64,000 nt of DNA from Gerris lacustris (lineage: Eukaryota; Arthropoda; Insecta; Hemiptera; Gerridae). Shown here one piece after another: positions 32,625-44,154 of this stretch (positions are counted from its first letter, which is position 1; each line of letters opens with the position of its first letter). The stretch lies in NCBI GenBank assembly GCA_951217055.1, contig OX578282.1, positions 10,975,877 to 11,039,876 on the forward strand, written 5' to 3'. The notes under the pieces were generated by a model that searched no databases, was not told where the DNA came from, and saw nothing but the letters and a program-made list of their open reading frames with translations. A program made the position numbers and the translations under genes.

Positions 32625-33118
32625 TCGACTAGATATGATTTATGTCACATAAAAGGTTTTACACACAAAAAAAAAAAAAAACCAATTTCTCCAATTAAAA
32701 AAAAAAATATAATGAGAAATATATTAAATAAAGGCTGATAGAGCGCTTATTATTTGTACAAAAATGTATAATTCCTCTTTTAAGCGAGTGAATTAATTTC
32801 ATTACAATACTTCCGTTACTTTCGGTAACCTCGCAAGCAAAATAAAATGTAGAAACCAGTAAATAAGAATGATTACAGTGTAACTATTATAAAGTAGTAC
32901 AATAAGCACTTCTTTAGACTGTTACTCCCTTTATAAAAAAAATAGAAGTGAGTAACAATCTTTAAGAGGTTCACGGAATGTTCTTCTTTAGACTGTTACT
33001 CTCTTTATAAAAACAGAAATGTGATATCCTTTTTCAAAGTACATTGGACTAAACATGCCTTTGTCTTGATAGTTATTTAGGCATAGGAATGTATTAAAAA
33101 TAATTATATTTATTTATA
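32625..33118 (+). repeat. Segmental duplication, left copy (includes MITE M5)
   Basis: From ATGATTTATGTCACATAAAA to TTTATTTATATTCTAAAAAA, this block is repeated at about 39810-40275 in the same orientation. It comprises a piece of unique sequence, a degraded hairpin end (CTTCCGTTACTTTCGG at 32810-32826), a linker (GTAGAAACCAGTAAATAAGA) and most of MITE M5 (32888-33112). Sharing a linker plus a MITE at the same junction shows duplication as one block, not independent insertions. Confidence 0.8.
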
Positions 33119-33139
33119 TTCTAAAAAAAAAAAGTTTTA

Positions 33140-33715
33140 ATCTAAAAAATCGGTCCGAGACAACTCAGACAAACATTTTCATATATTATGAGTTCATAAT
33201 TACTTAGCCCCGTGTTTTCCATTTATTAGTTTTTGTTTATACATTTAATTATTATTAAACATTTCGAATCGAACCCCAGGGGGGTCTCTCCATCCGCGTT
33301 TAAAGCTATTTTCTCAGGAACTAGATTTTTCCCGAGAAAACGGCTTATATCGTTAGATTCGTATTTATTTCGTAGTTATTTTAGAATTTTTTAATATAAT
33401 TCATCGGAACCGTTTTCGATAAACAATTTTTTTTCACGTTTCTTCAGAGTTTTTTGGGGGTAGCACCCCCAAATTTTGAGTTAAAATTCATTTTCTCGAT
33501 TTTGCTAGGGGGTGTGATTATTTTGAACATGTATGCCAAATTTCGTAAAAATCGGCCCAGTAGTTTAGGCTCCAGGCGTCTGCACAGACAGAAAGTTTTA
33601 AAAAAAACACTTTTTTTGGACTCAGGGGACCTCAAAACGTGTAAATCCATAACAATCTCAAAATTGAATTTTCGCTCAAGTTCACAATACTTTCTTTTTA
33701 TATGAGAAAGTAAAA
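33140..33715 (-). repeat. Family B repeat, copy 3
   Basis: GGTCCGAGACAACTCAGACA to the closing hairpin TACTTTCT (33688-33695) / AGAAAGTA (33705-33712). The minus-strand box B region reads GGGGTTCGATTCG here. Open frames on both strands (33444-33705) are repeat readings. Confidence 0.8.
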
Positions 33716-33777
33716 AGCCAATGTATCAAAGGCCCTTATAGGATATCATTGATTAAATTAAGTTTGTGGCTTCTAGG

Positions 33778-34017
33778 TATTTTCGTTATTTTCCCCACAT
33801 AAATCTAAGTAGAAGTGCTACTAGTATTTTCATTATTTACCCCACATAAATCTATGTAGAAGTACTACAAGTATTTTCTTTATTTATCCCACATAAATCT
33901 AAGTAAAAGTACAACGAGTATTTTCGTTATTTACCCTACATAAATCTAAGTAGAAGTACTACTAGTATTTTCGTTATTTATCCCACATAAATCTAAGTAG
34001 AAGTACTACGAGTATTT
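33778..34017. repeat. 47-bp tandem array
   Basis: About five copies of a 47-bp unit with TTTACCCCACATAAATCTAA and GTAGAAGTACTAC. Confidence 0.92.
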
Positions 34018-34521
34018 TTAGCTGTTAAGCATGAAAACTTTTAAGTAATATTTCACTCATAAAAGTATTTTCAAAGATTAAAATTACCAACTACATTCCA
34101 CAACTTATTTTTGTCAGATGTCTGAGGTTTTTTTATTTCGTTTTCACTTTTTATTTCCACATTACAAAATTATAAACAACATACATTACATACTCCGTAT
34201 GAAGAATTTTTACCTTGTTAAGACACCTTTCGCATCTGTTTTTTACACTTATAAAGGTGCTTATTTTAATTGTAACTTATAAAGAGTACTTTTGTAAAGT
34301 ATTTATTAGGTTTTAAGATCTGTTATAGTGTTAAAATGAGTATCAAAGTTTCTCTAGAGGTATTCCAACCCTACTCATCTCATAAGGTGTATTATTAATG
34401 ATAGTTTAGTACCTCCCCACCTGCTATCTTAAGGGGTACTATAGAAGGGGGTTGTGACTACTCTCCCCTCATATGGGGTGGGGGAATTAGAGTCTCATTC
34501 CAACCCTTTAGCATCCGTATC
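34018..34521. other. Spacer upstream of a candidate 5' exon
   Basis: AT-rich to about 34350, then a G-rich stretch (TATGGGGTGGGGGAATTAGA near 34475). No TATA box at the expected distance from 34522. Confidence 0.3.
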
Positions 34522-34806
34522 AGTCTCACTTTTACTTCGGCCACGTTCGTTTGGAATCCCGAACCTTCCCGATCTCTTCGCTCTCATTGTCGTGATATTT
34601 CGTGGACTTTTTTTTTAACTTAACGTGTTTTCGATTTCTTTTAATACTTCTCGGTTTCATTTTTACTTGATATTATAATCTTTTTTTTTCGATTACGTTC
34701 TTCTATCGCTTCGTACTTATGGAAAACGGTTTGAATACTTATACATTACATCGTGTTGTGGATTATATCTGTACATTTAATTACTGATTATTAAACAATT
34801 TATTCG
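34522..34806 (+). other. Candidate untranslated first exon
   Basis: An arthropod-type initiator word, TCAGTC, spans 34520-34525, giving a start at about 34522. GC-richer, CpG-containing sequence follows (CGGCCACGTTCG, CCCGATCTCTTCGCTC), and a strong splice donor GTGAGT sits at 34807-34812. The sequence is single-copy here. If real it would be spliced to the acceptor at 40876, a 6.1 kb first intron on the same strand. The link is inference only. Confidence 0.3.
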
Positions 34807-35635
34807 GTGAGTTTATTATAAATAATTTCATGATTTACTATAATTTTTATTTTATAATAACAATTATTAAAAAAAAATTGTAAATAATTTTACTAAAATC
34901 TTTAATCAAATTAAATCAATAGGTTTAACTTTTTCTTTAGTTTATATTAACTAAATTCTTGTTCATTTTATTTTATTAATTTTATTTATTGTTTTTTTTT
35001 TTTATATATGTATATATACAAAAATAATATATTATATGATTTAAAGAGTTGTAATACTAATTTCAAATTAGACTTTAGGAACTTTTAAATGAAAATTTAT
35101 TTTTGAAAAATTGCATAAATGTAATAAGTGATTAATCCTATTTATCGTTAATGTATTTTCTATTATTTAATTCGTTATTTCATAATTTGATTAAATTAAA
35201 AAAATATATATTAATTTTATCTACTAAATAATATATTATATATAAAAACTATACAAATAAATTAAAACTTTTTATATGTTTAAAATCAACTTAAGTATAT
35301 AACCTTAATAAGTAACATTTATCATTATATTAGGTTTATATCCCGCATAAATAAATATTAAAAAAAGTATTTGTTAGTTCATTAACTTGTATAGGTTTGC
35401 AAATATCAATTATCGAGAATTAACTAAAGTATAATTTTATTGGACCATTATTAAATTTATATTTATAATTATCATTTTTCCATTACTTACATTTATTATT
35501 TAAATTAAAAAAAAAAAAATCTTAATAATTTTTTAAAAAGAGAAAGTACTAATTTTTTTAATTCTCTTGTTTTATTTCATTTTTTTTTATGTTATTATAT
35601 ATTTTTTTTTTATTCTAATTTTATAATAATAATTG
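34807..35635. other. AT-rich probable intron
   Basis: Very low complexity A+T sequence; no feature. Confidence 0.4.
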
Positions 35636-35800
35636 TTCCCGAACTTGCTAAAGGTAACTGAAGTATTGTGATAATGAAGAAGGAATTTCTTTTATGTTTC
35701 CGAATTTAACATTTTCCTAGACAGAAATTCGAAATACGCATAAAGCATTTGCTCTTGTGTTGGTCAGTTTGAGAATTTTGGTTAGTAATTTTTTTTTCTT
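35636..35800. repeat. Degenerate family A end
   Basis: GAACTTGCTAAAGGTAACTG followed by AAGTATTGTGATAATGAAGA and ACAGAAATTCG resembles the reverse of the family A hairpin end at 52002-52100. Confidence 0.4.
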
Positions 35801-36069
35801 TGTGTGTGGACGTGAACAGATTAAGGTTAGTTAAAGTTTAGATGATTACTTCAATAAATTTAAGTAGATATATTTTTTTAAATAAATATATATATAATGC
35901 TTTAAATATTACAAGAACTATGCAAAATTCACCTTGAATGATATCAGATGAAATCAAAGCTGTTTTTTTATTAAGACTAAAAAAAGCAATACTTTCTTAC
36001 TTTATACTGAAAAGGAAAGTGAAAGTACTCGTAATAAATATACAATAGTGTGTTCAATGTCTTGGACCT

Positions 36070-36165
36070 TCAACTCCTGCAGTTCAACTCCTGCAGTTCA
36101 GCTCCTGCAGTTCAGCTCCTGAACTTTAGCTCCTGTAGTTCAGCTCATTTAGTTTAGCTAAAGGT
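36070..36165. repeat. 15-bp tandem repeat, CTCCTGCAGTTCAGC
   Basis: About six units, increasingly diverged to the right (CTCCTGAACTTTAGC, CTCATTTAGTTTAGC). It contains overlapping CTGCAG palindromes. Confidence 0.85.
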
Positions 36166-36719
36166 CTTTGAACTTACTCCTTCGCTCTGCCACTTTCCCT
36201 TTTCATGCTAAATTTTAAAAATATTAAAAAATTTCTAATTTTTTACTTATTTAATTAGTTTTTACGAGATTTATTTCTCCAATATAGAAAATTATGTATT
36301 AGAAAAATAAGACAATATTATTCTTTTAATTTTATAATTTTATTAAAATAATCGTATAAGTTCAATTATTTTTAAATGACACTTAATTATTATTATGTGA
36401 TTTAACCGAAAAAAGTTTTTTTTCTCAATTTTGATCCTTCGCTGATGTATTAGATTTTTTGATGTTTTAAATACAATATTTAATAATCGCTTTGAATTAT
36501 TATGAGTGTTAAATATATTTAGTTTTAACCGACAATGAACATGATCTATCATAATAATAAATTTATCGTAATGAGGATAAATAATGCAATAAATTTCATC
36601 GTGATAAGGCAGCAATCGTGACTACCTTTCTTAGAGTAATAAAAACGAAAGTGGTTTTTATTATTAAATATTAAAGTAGATATATTTTAATCTCGTAAAT
36701 TTACATATGCACTGACAAT
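36166..36719. other. AT-rich probable intron
   Basis: Nothing recognised; the minus-strand frame 36343-36615 is isoleucine/histidine-rich chance coding. Confidence 0.4.
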
Positions 36720-36721
36720 AG

Positions 36722-37290
36722 TAAGCGTTCCTTAATACACTTTAAATCTAGATCCTTTTACATTTTTAAATTGTAAGCGTTCCTTAATACATTTTAAATC
36801 TAGATCCTTTTACATGTTTAATTGTATGCTTTCCTTAATACATTTTAAATCTAGATCCTTTAACATTTTTAAATTGTAAGCGTTCCTTAATACATTTTAA
36901 ATCTAGATCCTTTAACATTTTTAAATTGTAAGCGTTCCTTAATACATTTTAAATCTAGATCCTTTTACATGTCTAAATAGTAAACGTTCCTTAATACATT
37001 TTAAATCTAGATCCTTTAAATATTTAAATGTTCCTTAATACATTTTAAATCTAGATCCTTTTACATGTTTAAATAGTAAGCGTTCCTTAATACATTTTAA
37101 ATCTAGATCCTTTAATTTTTTTAAATAGTTAAGTGTTCCTTAATACATTTTAAATCTAGATCCTTTTACATGTTTAAATTGTAAGCGTTCCTTAATACAT
37201 TTTAAATCTAGATCCTTTAAATTTTATAAATAGTTAAGTGTTCCTTAATACATTTTAAATCTAGATCCTTTAACATTTTTAATCTTACAT
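36722..37290. repeat. 43-55 bp tandem array, TTCCTTAATACATTTTAAAT
   Basis: Eleven copies of a unit built on GTTCCTTAATACATTTTAAA followed by TCTAGATCCTTT. The core of about 30 bp is nearly invariant while the linker (ACATGTTTAAATTGTAAGC or a shorter form) varies in length. Each unit carries TCTAGA. Confidence 0.95.
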
Positions 37291-37767
37291 CCTTAAAGGA
37301 TCTGGTTTAATTAATATTATATAATAGAATCCTTCTAGAATGCTGAATATCCTTGTATACTAAAACATAGAAAGTATGTGAAAGACATCCTGTTTAATTA
37401 ACATATGCTATTTTAATTTGAGTTCATATTACCAAAACAAAATAAGTACAAATTTAACCTATAATATAATACCTATAATATATAATATAATATAATAATT
37501 TTTATATAAATATGTGAGCATGTCTGTGATGAAGAGGTAAGGTCTTCTATTTTCCAACCAGGTCTGTTTTGGAAATAACAGTACGAATTAAAAATTAAAG
37601 AATTTTTTCTCAAAATTTTGATTTCGTTTATAACAAATATATGCAACTAATATGAAATATTTTTCACTGGTTATTACCTTTAATTTATAAATCAAAGTTT
37701 TAAATGCATCCCTCACTCTCTCTACATTTAAATTATTATTTAGTCAAGAATGAAAATAAACGGTCCC

Positions 37768-37975
37768 AATAAAGAAGACATATAAGACAGTAAGAAGATA
37801 ATAAGGCAGGAAAGGGTGCAAAATATAGGTGGTGGCAATAAAGAAGACATAAGACAGTAAGAAGATGACAAGGCAATAAGTATGGAAAAAATAGATGAGA
37901 CTAAAGAAGACATATAAGACAGTAAGAAGATAATAAGGAAATAAGTGTGCAAAAAATAGAGGGTAGCAGTACCAA
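37768..37975. repeat. About 65-bp tandem repeat
   Basis: Three copies of a unit containing AAAGAAGACATATAAGACAG and TAAGAAGATAATAAGG. The leucine/serine-rich minus-strand frame 37740-38048 results from it. Confidence 0.85.
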
Positions 37976-38405
37976 GGTTGTATAATTTTTTGATAAAGGA
38001 TTTGCCCACTAAACGAAAAATATGATTATTTTTATACTTATAGGACATGTATTGTTTTAATAGCTTATATTCGTTTTATTAATTTGAATTATTTTTTTTT
38101 TTATTATTATTTAATTGTAATCAATAACGTTTTATTGCAAAAATAACAATTATATAGTCATTGTAATTTAGCTTACCAAATGCCAAAAATTTGTTCTGTT
38201 AATAATTTTATATCAATTTTGTTCTTACTTATTTATTTAGAATTATAACAAATGTTTGTCTCTTAATTTTCTCTGGTACAAATAATGTTTTAGATTTAAA
38301 CACATAGCTTAGGTTTACATAATATAACAAGATAATGTGTGAAAACAGATAATAAATCAAATCAACTAATAAGAAATATCACTGGTGAATAATGTTACTG
38401 ATCGC

Positions 38406-38447
38406 CATGGGCGCCCATAGTCCAAAATTTAGGGGGGGGCCAAAATA

Positions 38448-38515
<68 letters not shown>

Positions 38516-39349
38516 ACACATATTAATTTGTTTTATCATATTCGCAATTTAATTATAGATTTCAAACTTAAACATTTTTATATTCTATAATCTAATAAAA
38601 AAATAAATGGTTTTAAAGTAACAATAAAAAAGTTTTATTAAAATAGGGCATTTGTTTCTCAAGAAATTCTGCAAGTAAAATGGAATATACGTTGAGGCAG
38701 TAGGGCTAGAAAAAATAATTTTATAAAATTAAAAAAAATTGAAGGTTATTGATTTAAGGGATCGAATTGAATTGGGGATGAGAGGGTGATTGATATAAAT
38801 CGGAACAGAAAGGACTGATCTTATTTTGACTTTTATTTAGTATCTGTGCGCATGTATCATCATCCCTCCCTCCAACAAAAAACTCCATTCAACGTGTAAT
38901 TTTGTATAAAATTGAAAGTAAAAAAGGATTAGTAGATAGTGATAGAATTGATAAGAGAGTGTTATAATGGCAATATAGGGTGTCCTTAGGGTATCAAGAG
39001 AGAGAGGTGAGACGATACAATTTGATAAACTTCGACAAGAAGAATACTGCAAGAATGAAACGTTTCATCCGGTTTCATACTATAATAACTTGCTCCTTTG
39101 CTTCAATATTTTATCTATAAATTTCTTACTTTTTTATATATATATTTTTTTTGTACTAATTTCATACACTACAACTATACATACTAAGAATTATTATAAT
39201 ATACGCTATTACCCTAATGGTTTTTTTTTTAAATATTTATAAATTGAACTTAAAAAGTCTTACATTTGTTTTTTAAAAAAAATGGATCAGTATTCCAGGG
39301 GGGGGGGGGGGCAAGCGCCCCTGTTTGCCCCCCCATATGGGCGCCCATG
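38406..39349. mobile_element. TIR element with CATGGGCGCCCATA ends
   Basis: The left end CATGGGCGCCCATA (38406-38419) is matched by the inverse TATGGGCGCCCATG (39336-39349), both adjoining G or C runs (GGGGGGGGCC on the left; a 13-G tract and CCCCCCC on the right). CTGATC occurs outside both ends and may be a target duplication. The interior is AT-rich with a (TA)n tract and no protein. Confidence 0.6.
38451..38511. repeat. (TA)n microsatellite
   Basis: About 30 TA units near the left end of the element. Confidence 0.95.
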
Positions 39350-39805
39350 CTGATCCGTAAAAAATATAATGGTTTGCTCACTTTAATCCCGCAACCCAGT
39401 TAAACGTGTTCCATAAACCACCAGTGAATGTAGTGAAATTCAAACCGCTATGTTTACTTTAAAACTAAAATAAATCTAGATATTTAATCAAGTATATGAT
39501 TCATAAATTCAAATGATTATGATTTTTCTGATTTTAAACTTTTTCAAAATGTCAAAACCTTTAATTTGTCATTTGCTATATTTTCCTGATGGATGGAAAA
39601 CATAATTTTTTGTTTTACCAATTTAAATATGTTTTTTTAGTCTAAGGGTAATACAGTTACTTTCTATGATCAAATCATTTTAACACTGAAAACACTTTAA
39701 TACTGGATCCGGATTTAGTTTTTTCAAAAATGTCCTATCCTCCATGATAGCATAGATGATTAAATCTGAATATTTATTAAGAATGTATATATATGTACGT
39801 GTGCT
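39350..39805. other. AT-rich probable intron
   Basis: Nothing recognised. Confidence 0.4.
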
Positions 39806-39809
39806 TTAC

Positions 39810-40275
39810 GTGTGATTTATGTCACATAAAAAGTTTTACAAAAAAAGAAAAATTCTCCAATTTAAAAAAATATAATTCTAAGGCTATAGAACGCTTATTT
39901 TTTGAACAAACATTTATAATCTCCTCTTTTAAACGAGTGAATTAATTTCATTACAAACTTCCGTCATTTTCAGCAACCTCGGAAACAATAAAATGTAGAA
40001 ACCAGTAAATAAGAATGATTACAGTGAGATTATTATAAAGTAGTACAATAAGCATTTCTTTAGACTGTTACTCCCTTTATACAAAATAGAAGTGAGTAAC
40101 AATATAATGGAGCTGCACGGAATGTTCTTCTTTAGACTGTTACTCCCCTTATAAAAACAGAAATGTGATATCCTTTTGTTGCAAAGTACATTGGACTAAA
40201 CATCCATTTGTCTCGATAGTGATTTAGGCAAAGGAATGTATAAAAATAATTATATTTATTTATATTCTAAAAAAA
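39810..40275 (+). repeat. Segmental duplication, right copy
   Basis: Direct repeat of 32625-33118, more diverged in the first 150 bp, closest across the linker GTAGAAACCAGTAAATAAGA and the M sequence that follows. Confidence 0.8.
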
Positions 40276-40467
40276 GGAACAAAGGCGAGTAACAATCTAT
40301 AAAGAAGGTGTACGGAAAGTTCTTCTTTAGACTGTTACTCCTCTTATAAAAATAGAAGTGTGATATTCCTTTGTCCCAAAGTACATTGGACCTTTGTCTT
40401 AATAGTTATTTAGTCAAAGTCATTTATATTCTAAAACACATATAGGAGTAACAATCTAAAGAAGTAC
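40051..40467. mobile_element. MITE family M, copy M6
   Basis: AGCATTTCTTTAGACTGTTA to CAATCTAAAGAAGTAC, with two repeated tail sections; the left half also belongs to the segmental duplication. No matching 8-bp flanks. Confidence 0.75.
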
Positions 40468-40568
40468 ATTATTGGATTACTATGGGAATATAAATATTTT
40501 TTGGGGGGGTTTTAGTCCCGATCAACTGCCAGGGTTATTATGAGAACATTGAAAACAGATAAAATGTT

Positions 40569-40803
40569 GGCACTTCTTTAGATTGTTACTCCCCTTATAA
40601 AGAAAACAGAGGGGAGTAACAATTTAAAGAAGGTGTACGCAATGTTCTTCTTTAGACTGTTACTCCCCTTATAAAAACAGAAGATTGATATTCCTTTGTC
40701 CCAAAGTACACTGAACTAAATATCCCTTTGTCTTAATAGTTATTTAGTTAAAGTTATTTATGTTCTAAAATCACATAGGGGAGTAACAATCTAAAGAAGT
40801 ACC
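40569..40803. mobile_element. MITE family M, copy M7, intact
   Basis: A 235-bp reference copy: GGCACTTCTTTAGATTGTTA at the left and TAACAATCTAAAGAAGTACC at the right, flanked by perfect 8-bp duplications AAAATGTT (40561-40568 and 40804-40811). The inside has one GGGGAGTAACAATTTAAAGA module pair and the tail with ATTCCTTTGTCCCAAAGTAC. It ends 72 bp before the splice acceptor of the exon at 40876. Confidence 0.92.
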
Positions 40804-40875
40804 AAAATGTTATATTATTTTATATTTTGACAAAGTGAACAATTGACTAATCTAAGATTTGTGTTTTTGTTGCAG

Positions 40876-40964
40876 GAGGGTGTAGGGGAGAGACAGGTAG
40901 CACCGCCATGCGGTCAAATCTCTACTTGGCCGCAGTCGCCTTATTAGCATCTTTAGCACTCCAG
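40876..40964 (+). CDS. First coding exon of a secreted or membrane protein (CDS 40908-40964)
   Basis: A pyrimidine-rich acceptor (TGTTTTTGTTGCAG, AG at 40874-40875) is followed by 32 nt of GC-richer leader and an ATG at 40908 in a good context (CACCGCCATG). The 19 codons read MRSNLYLAAVALLASLALQ: a basic N-region and a hydrophobic core, the typical start of a signal peptide. A donor follows at once (CAG|GTAAAA, 40965), giving a phase-0 intron. The GC content and codon use stand out sharply from both flanks, and the sequence occurs once. The cleavage site and mature protein must lie in later exons that I could not identify, so the family is unknown. The 5' leader suggests at least one upstream non-coding exon, possibly 34522-34806. 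Confidence 0.7.
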
Positions 40965-41361
40965 GTAAAAAAATCAAACTATCATTTCACATTTCATTAA
41001 TACTCATTCATTCATTTCAAAAACCATTCATATTTCGTTCATTCATGACAGAATATCGATGATTTATAATCTCTTTAATATACATCATACGAGATGTTTT
41101 CACTTCAAACTTATACATCAAATTCATTGTCACTCACCTTTTGCCTCAAAGTTAACGTTTAAAAATGATAAATGTTCTTACTTAGAATAGTAATTTATCA
41201 AATGATTCGATATTTCACATTTTTATTTGTGATTTTGCTAATTATCTATTAAAAAAAAAAAAAGAACTCTCTTTACATTTTTTTTTTTTTTACCACTAAA
41301 ATTTCTGCAAAAGGTGAAATGTACAAGTCAAAAATAATTGTATTAGAATATTCATTTTTAT

Positions 41362-41913
41362 GGCACATATTTAGATTGTTACTCCCCTTATAAAAGATAA
41401 GATGAGGAGTAACAATCTAAAGAAAGTGTACGAAATGTTCTTCTATTGACTGTTACTCCCCTTATAAGAATAGAAGATTAGACTTATTTAGATTGTTACT
41501 ACCCTTATAAGAATAGAAGATTAGACTTATTTAGATTGTTACTTCCCTTATAAAAAACAGTGGGGAGTAACAATCTAAAGAAGGTGTATGAAATGTTCTT
41601 CTTTAGACTGTTAGTCCCCTTATAAGAATAGAAGATTAGACTTATTTAGATTGTTACTTCCCTTATAAGAATAGAAGATTAGACTTATTTAGATTGTTAC
41701 TTCCCTTATAAAAAACAGTGGGGAGTAACAATCTAAAGAAGGTGTATGAAATGTTCTTCTTTAGACTGTTACTACCCTTATAAAATCAAAATTATGATAT
41801 TCCTTTGTCCTAAAGTACATTGGACTGAACATGCCTTTGTCTTAATAGTTATTTAATCATTCATTTATATTATAAGAAATCATAGGGGAGTAACAATCTA
41901 AAGAAGTTCTATT
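41362..41913. mobile_element. MITE family M, copy M8, with expanded modules
   Basis: GGCACATATTTAGATTGTTA to CAATCTAAAGAAGTTC. The internal region is expanded to about four variants of the module AAGAATAGAAGATTAGACTT + ATTTAGATTGTTACTTCCC, one duplicated almost exactly (41551-41620 and 41710-41775). It lies in the intron after the signal-peptide exon. Confidence 0.85.
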
Positions 41914-42736
41914 TTTTACCATTAAAATCTCAGCATAAGGTGAAATGTGCAAGTAAAAAATAATTGGAGCGTGAGGAGCTATTTTCATTTATTTAAATTT
42001 CATTCTATTGCTTGTGTTAAGATTCGATCTGAAACTTCATTTAATTTCATCTAGATAAATATAATTAGTTATTAATTATTCTTGTATTGTAAAAATTCAT
42101 TTTTTATTGTAAAATATAATATATAGTAATTTTTAATAAAACAATGAAAGATAAAAATTCGTGAATTATTTCAAAAAATGTTTTTATTTGAAACAATATA
42201 TATATATATATTATTTAAAAATTATTTGAAAAAAATCTAGAAATTCTTGTCTGCATTTTATACCTATTTAACCATAATTAATCTATTTTAAAAGTGGTTA
42301 AACTTGCTTGTGCCAAAGAATAGCTTCTGTCCGAGAAATCGATTTTATGGTTAATTAATTCCCTTAATTAGAACTTTTTTTTTAACTGTTAAAAGAATTT
42401 AAATGATTAGCTTATTTTACAGAACGTGTCTAATTTATTTTTACCCATATAATGTTTTAAAGAGATCCCGTTACTGAATTAACTATTGCCAATTATCTAT
42501 TTTGTAGAATTTCTTCATAAGTCCTAGTTAATATTTCACTCATAATTATTAATATATGTTTTTCCTATAAATCCCCAAATTTGAAAATTTCTTAACCAAC
42601 TGTTTACCAACTTGCTAACCTATCAATATGCAAAAACATATATATAAATTCATAATTTAAGTATTTATTTTTTATTCCTTTGAGTACATTAAATAGTTTT
42701 TTCTTTCTCATATAGTTTATTGAAATATTACAAGAT
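41914..42736. other. AT-rich probable intron
   Basis: A short (AT)n at about 42199-42213; nothing else. Confidence 0.4.
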
Positions 42737-43045
42737 TTTATTTAACCTTCAATGTTTTTATGTATGTTCGGGTCAAATCTTGCAACTGAATTTTAAAGCA
42801 GTTATCCTCAACCGATTGAATTGAAATTTTGCATACACCTTTAGTATAGATGACAATGCATGATTAGGTAAGTGACTTCATTCTAAATCCAATATGGTGG
42901 ACAGTCCATGATGGCGAACTAGTTATTTTTTAAGCAAGTTCATAATATGGGTATCAAATGAAAGGTTTTGCTGAGAAGAATACGAAAAATAAAATGCCTT
43001 CACTCTAAATCCAATATGGTGGATGACCCAAGATAAAAGCTTGTT
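42737..43045 (+). repeat. Family E repeat, copy 1
   Basis: ATTTAACCTTCAATGTTTTT, then GTATGTTCGGGTCAAATCTT, two 'CTAAATCCAATATGGTGGA' boxes, and AAAAGCTTGTTTTTA. It is repeated at 44155-44515. Confidence 0.8.
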
Positions 43046-44154
43046 TTTATTCTATTCATTTATTTTCACAGTTGTATTAGACTACATCTATTATATCATG
43101 GGTATTAATTAATTAAAAATTGCTTTTTAGTTCAATCCTTGTATTAAGTTCGATGCAGACATGCATGTCACTTATTTATTTCTCTTTCATCTTGTCCTGA
43201 ACTTATATGTTTCATTCGGTGAATTTTGAGCACCAAAACGTCCACTTAAAAGTGTTTATATGAATGCAAATATCGGTCAATTGAAAGGCGTCTGTAAAAA
43301 TTAAGTGCTCCAAAAAAAGAGTCTTTAGCTAGGATGTTACTTTGATTAGTATAAGTTTATAATACGTGTAAACTGGGTTTATTTAGCTTTATACCTTAAT
43401 TTAGCGTTGTTTTAACTTTATCTTTGTCTTTATTTAGTCTTAGGTTTCTTTTCTACTTTTACTTTTTCCACCTGTTTTTTTAAAACTCCTAAAGACTTAA
43501 AAGAAATTATTTTTTTTCTGCTCCAGAAACAAAAGAAAGAAGAATCACGAACATGACCTTCAATTAAGGAATTTCTTGTTTCTTATTTTTTTCTTCCTTT
43601 TTTTTAGCCTAGTGAAAAAAAAAAAAGCGCAAAATTGCGGGAAAAATGGAGTAGATTAGAATTAGAAAGGAGCGCCAGTGATAGCACAGAGCGCAGTCAC
43701 AGTAGTGAGTGATATATTGAAGATTGCGTCCATTCAGGATATGCACTTTCTCCTCTTAACCCTCTATAGTCTTCAAACTCTAAAGAAGTTTCTAAAACTA
43801 ACATCTATCCTTTCCTTTTTTTTTCCTGCATGTAAAATAAAATCTCTTTTAGGATTTCCTTCTGTTTTCATTACAAATTAAACATTAGAATCCTATTTCC
43901 TTTTACCTAATTAAGCTTTATATATTTCTTTTTTTCCTCTTCATGCTTTTTAAACATGGCAAAAGAAAGCTGAAAACACACCGGAGTATGTTTTAATTAT
44001 TTTGTATTAAAAGAACTAATGATTATTCCTTAACAGAATAAATTACAGATTACTAGAGAAAATTATTTAATTACTCCCTCATTTTTTAAATATAATGTTC
44101 ATCTTACAATTTCATGATTATTAAGATTTCTATTAATCAATTGTTGTTTTTACA
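43046..44154. other. Probable intron, nothing recognised
   Basis: Includes an A run near 43616 followed by mixed-composition sequence (GGAGCGCCAGTGATAGCACA) in which a 67-codon frame (43678-43881) begins; no domain or splice logic supports it. Confidence 0.35.

Noticed and set aside
37740..38048. 102-codon minus-strand frame, leucine/serine-rich
   Set aside because: Generated by three copies of a ~65-bp tandem repeat in AT-rich DNA.
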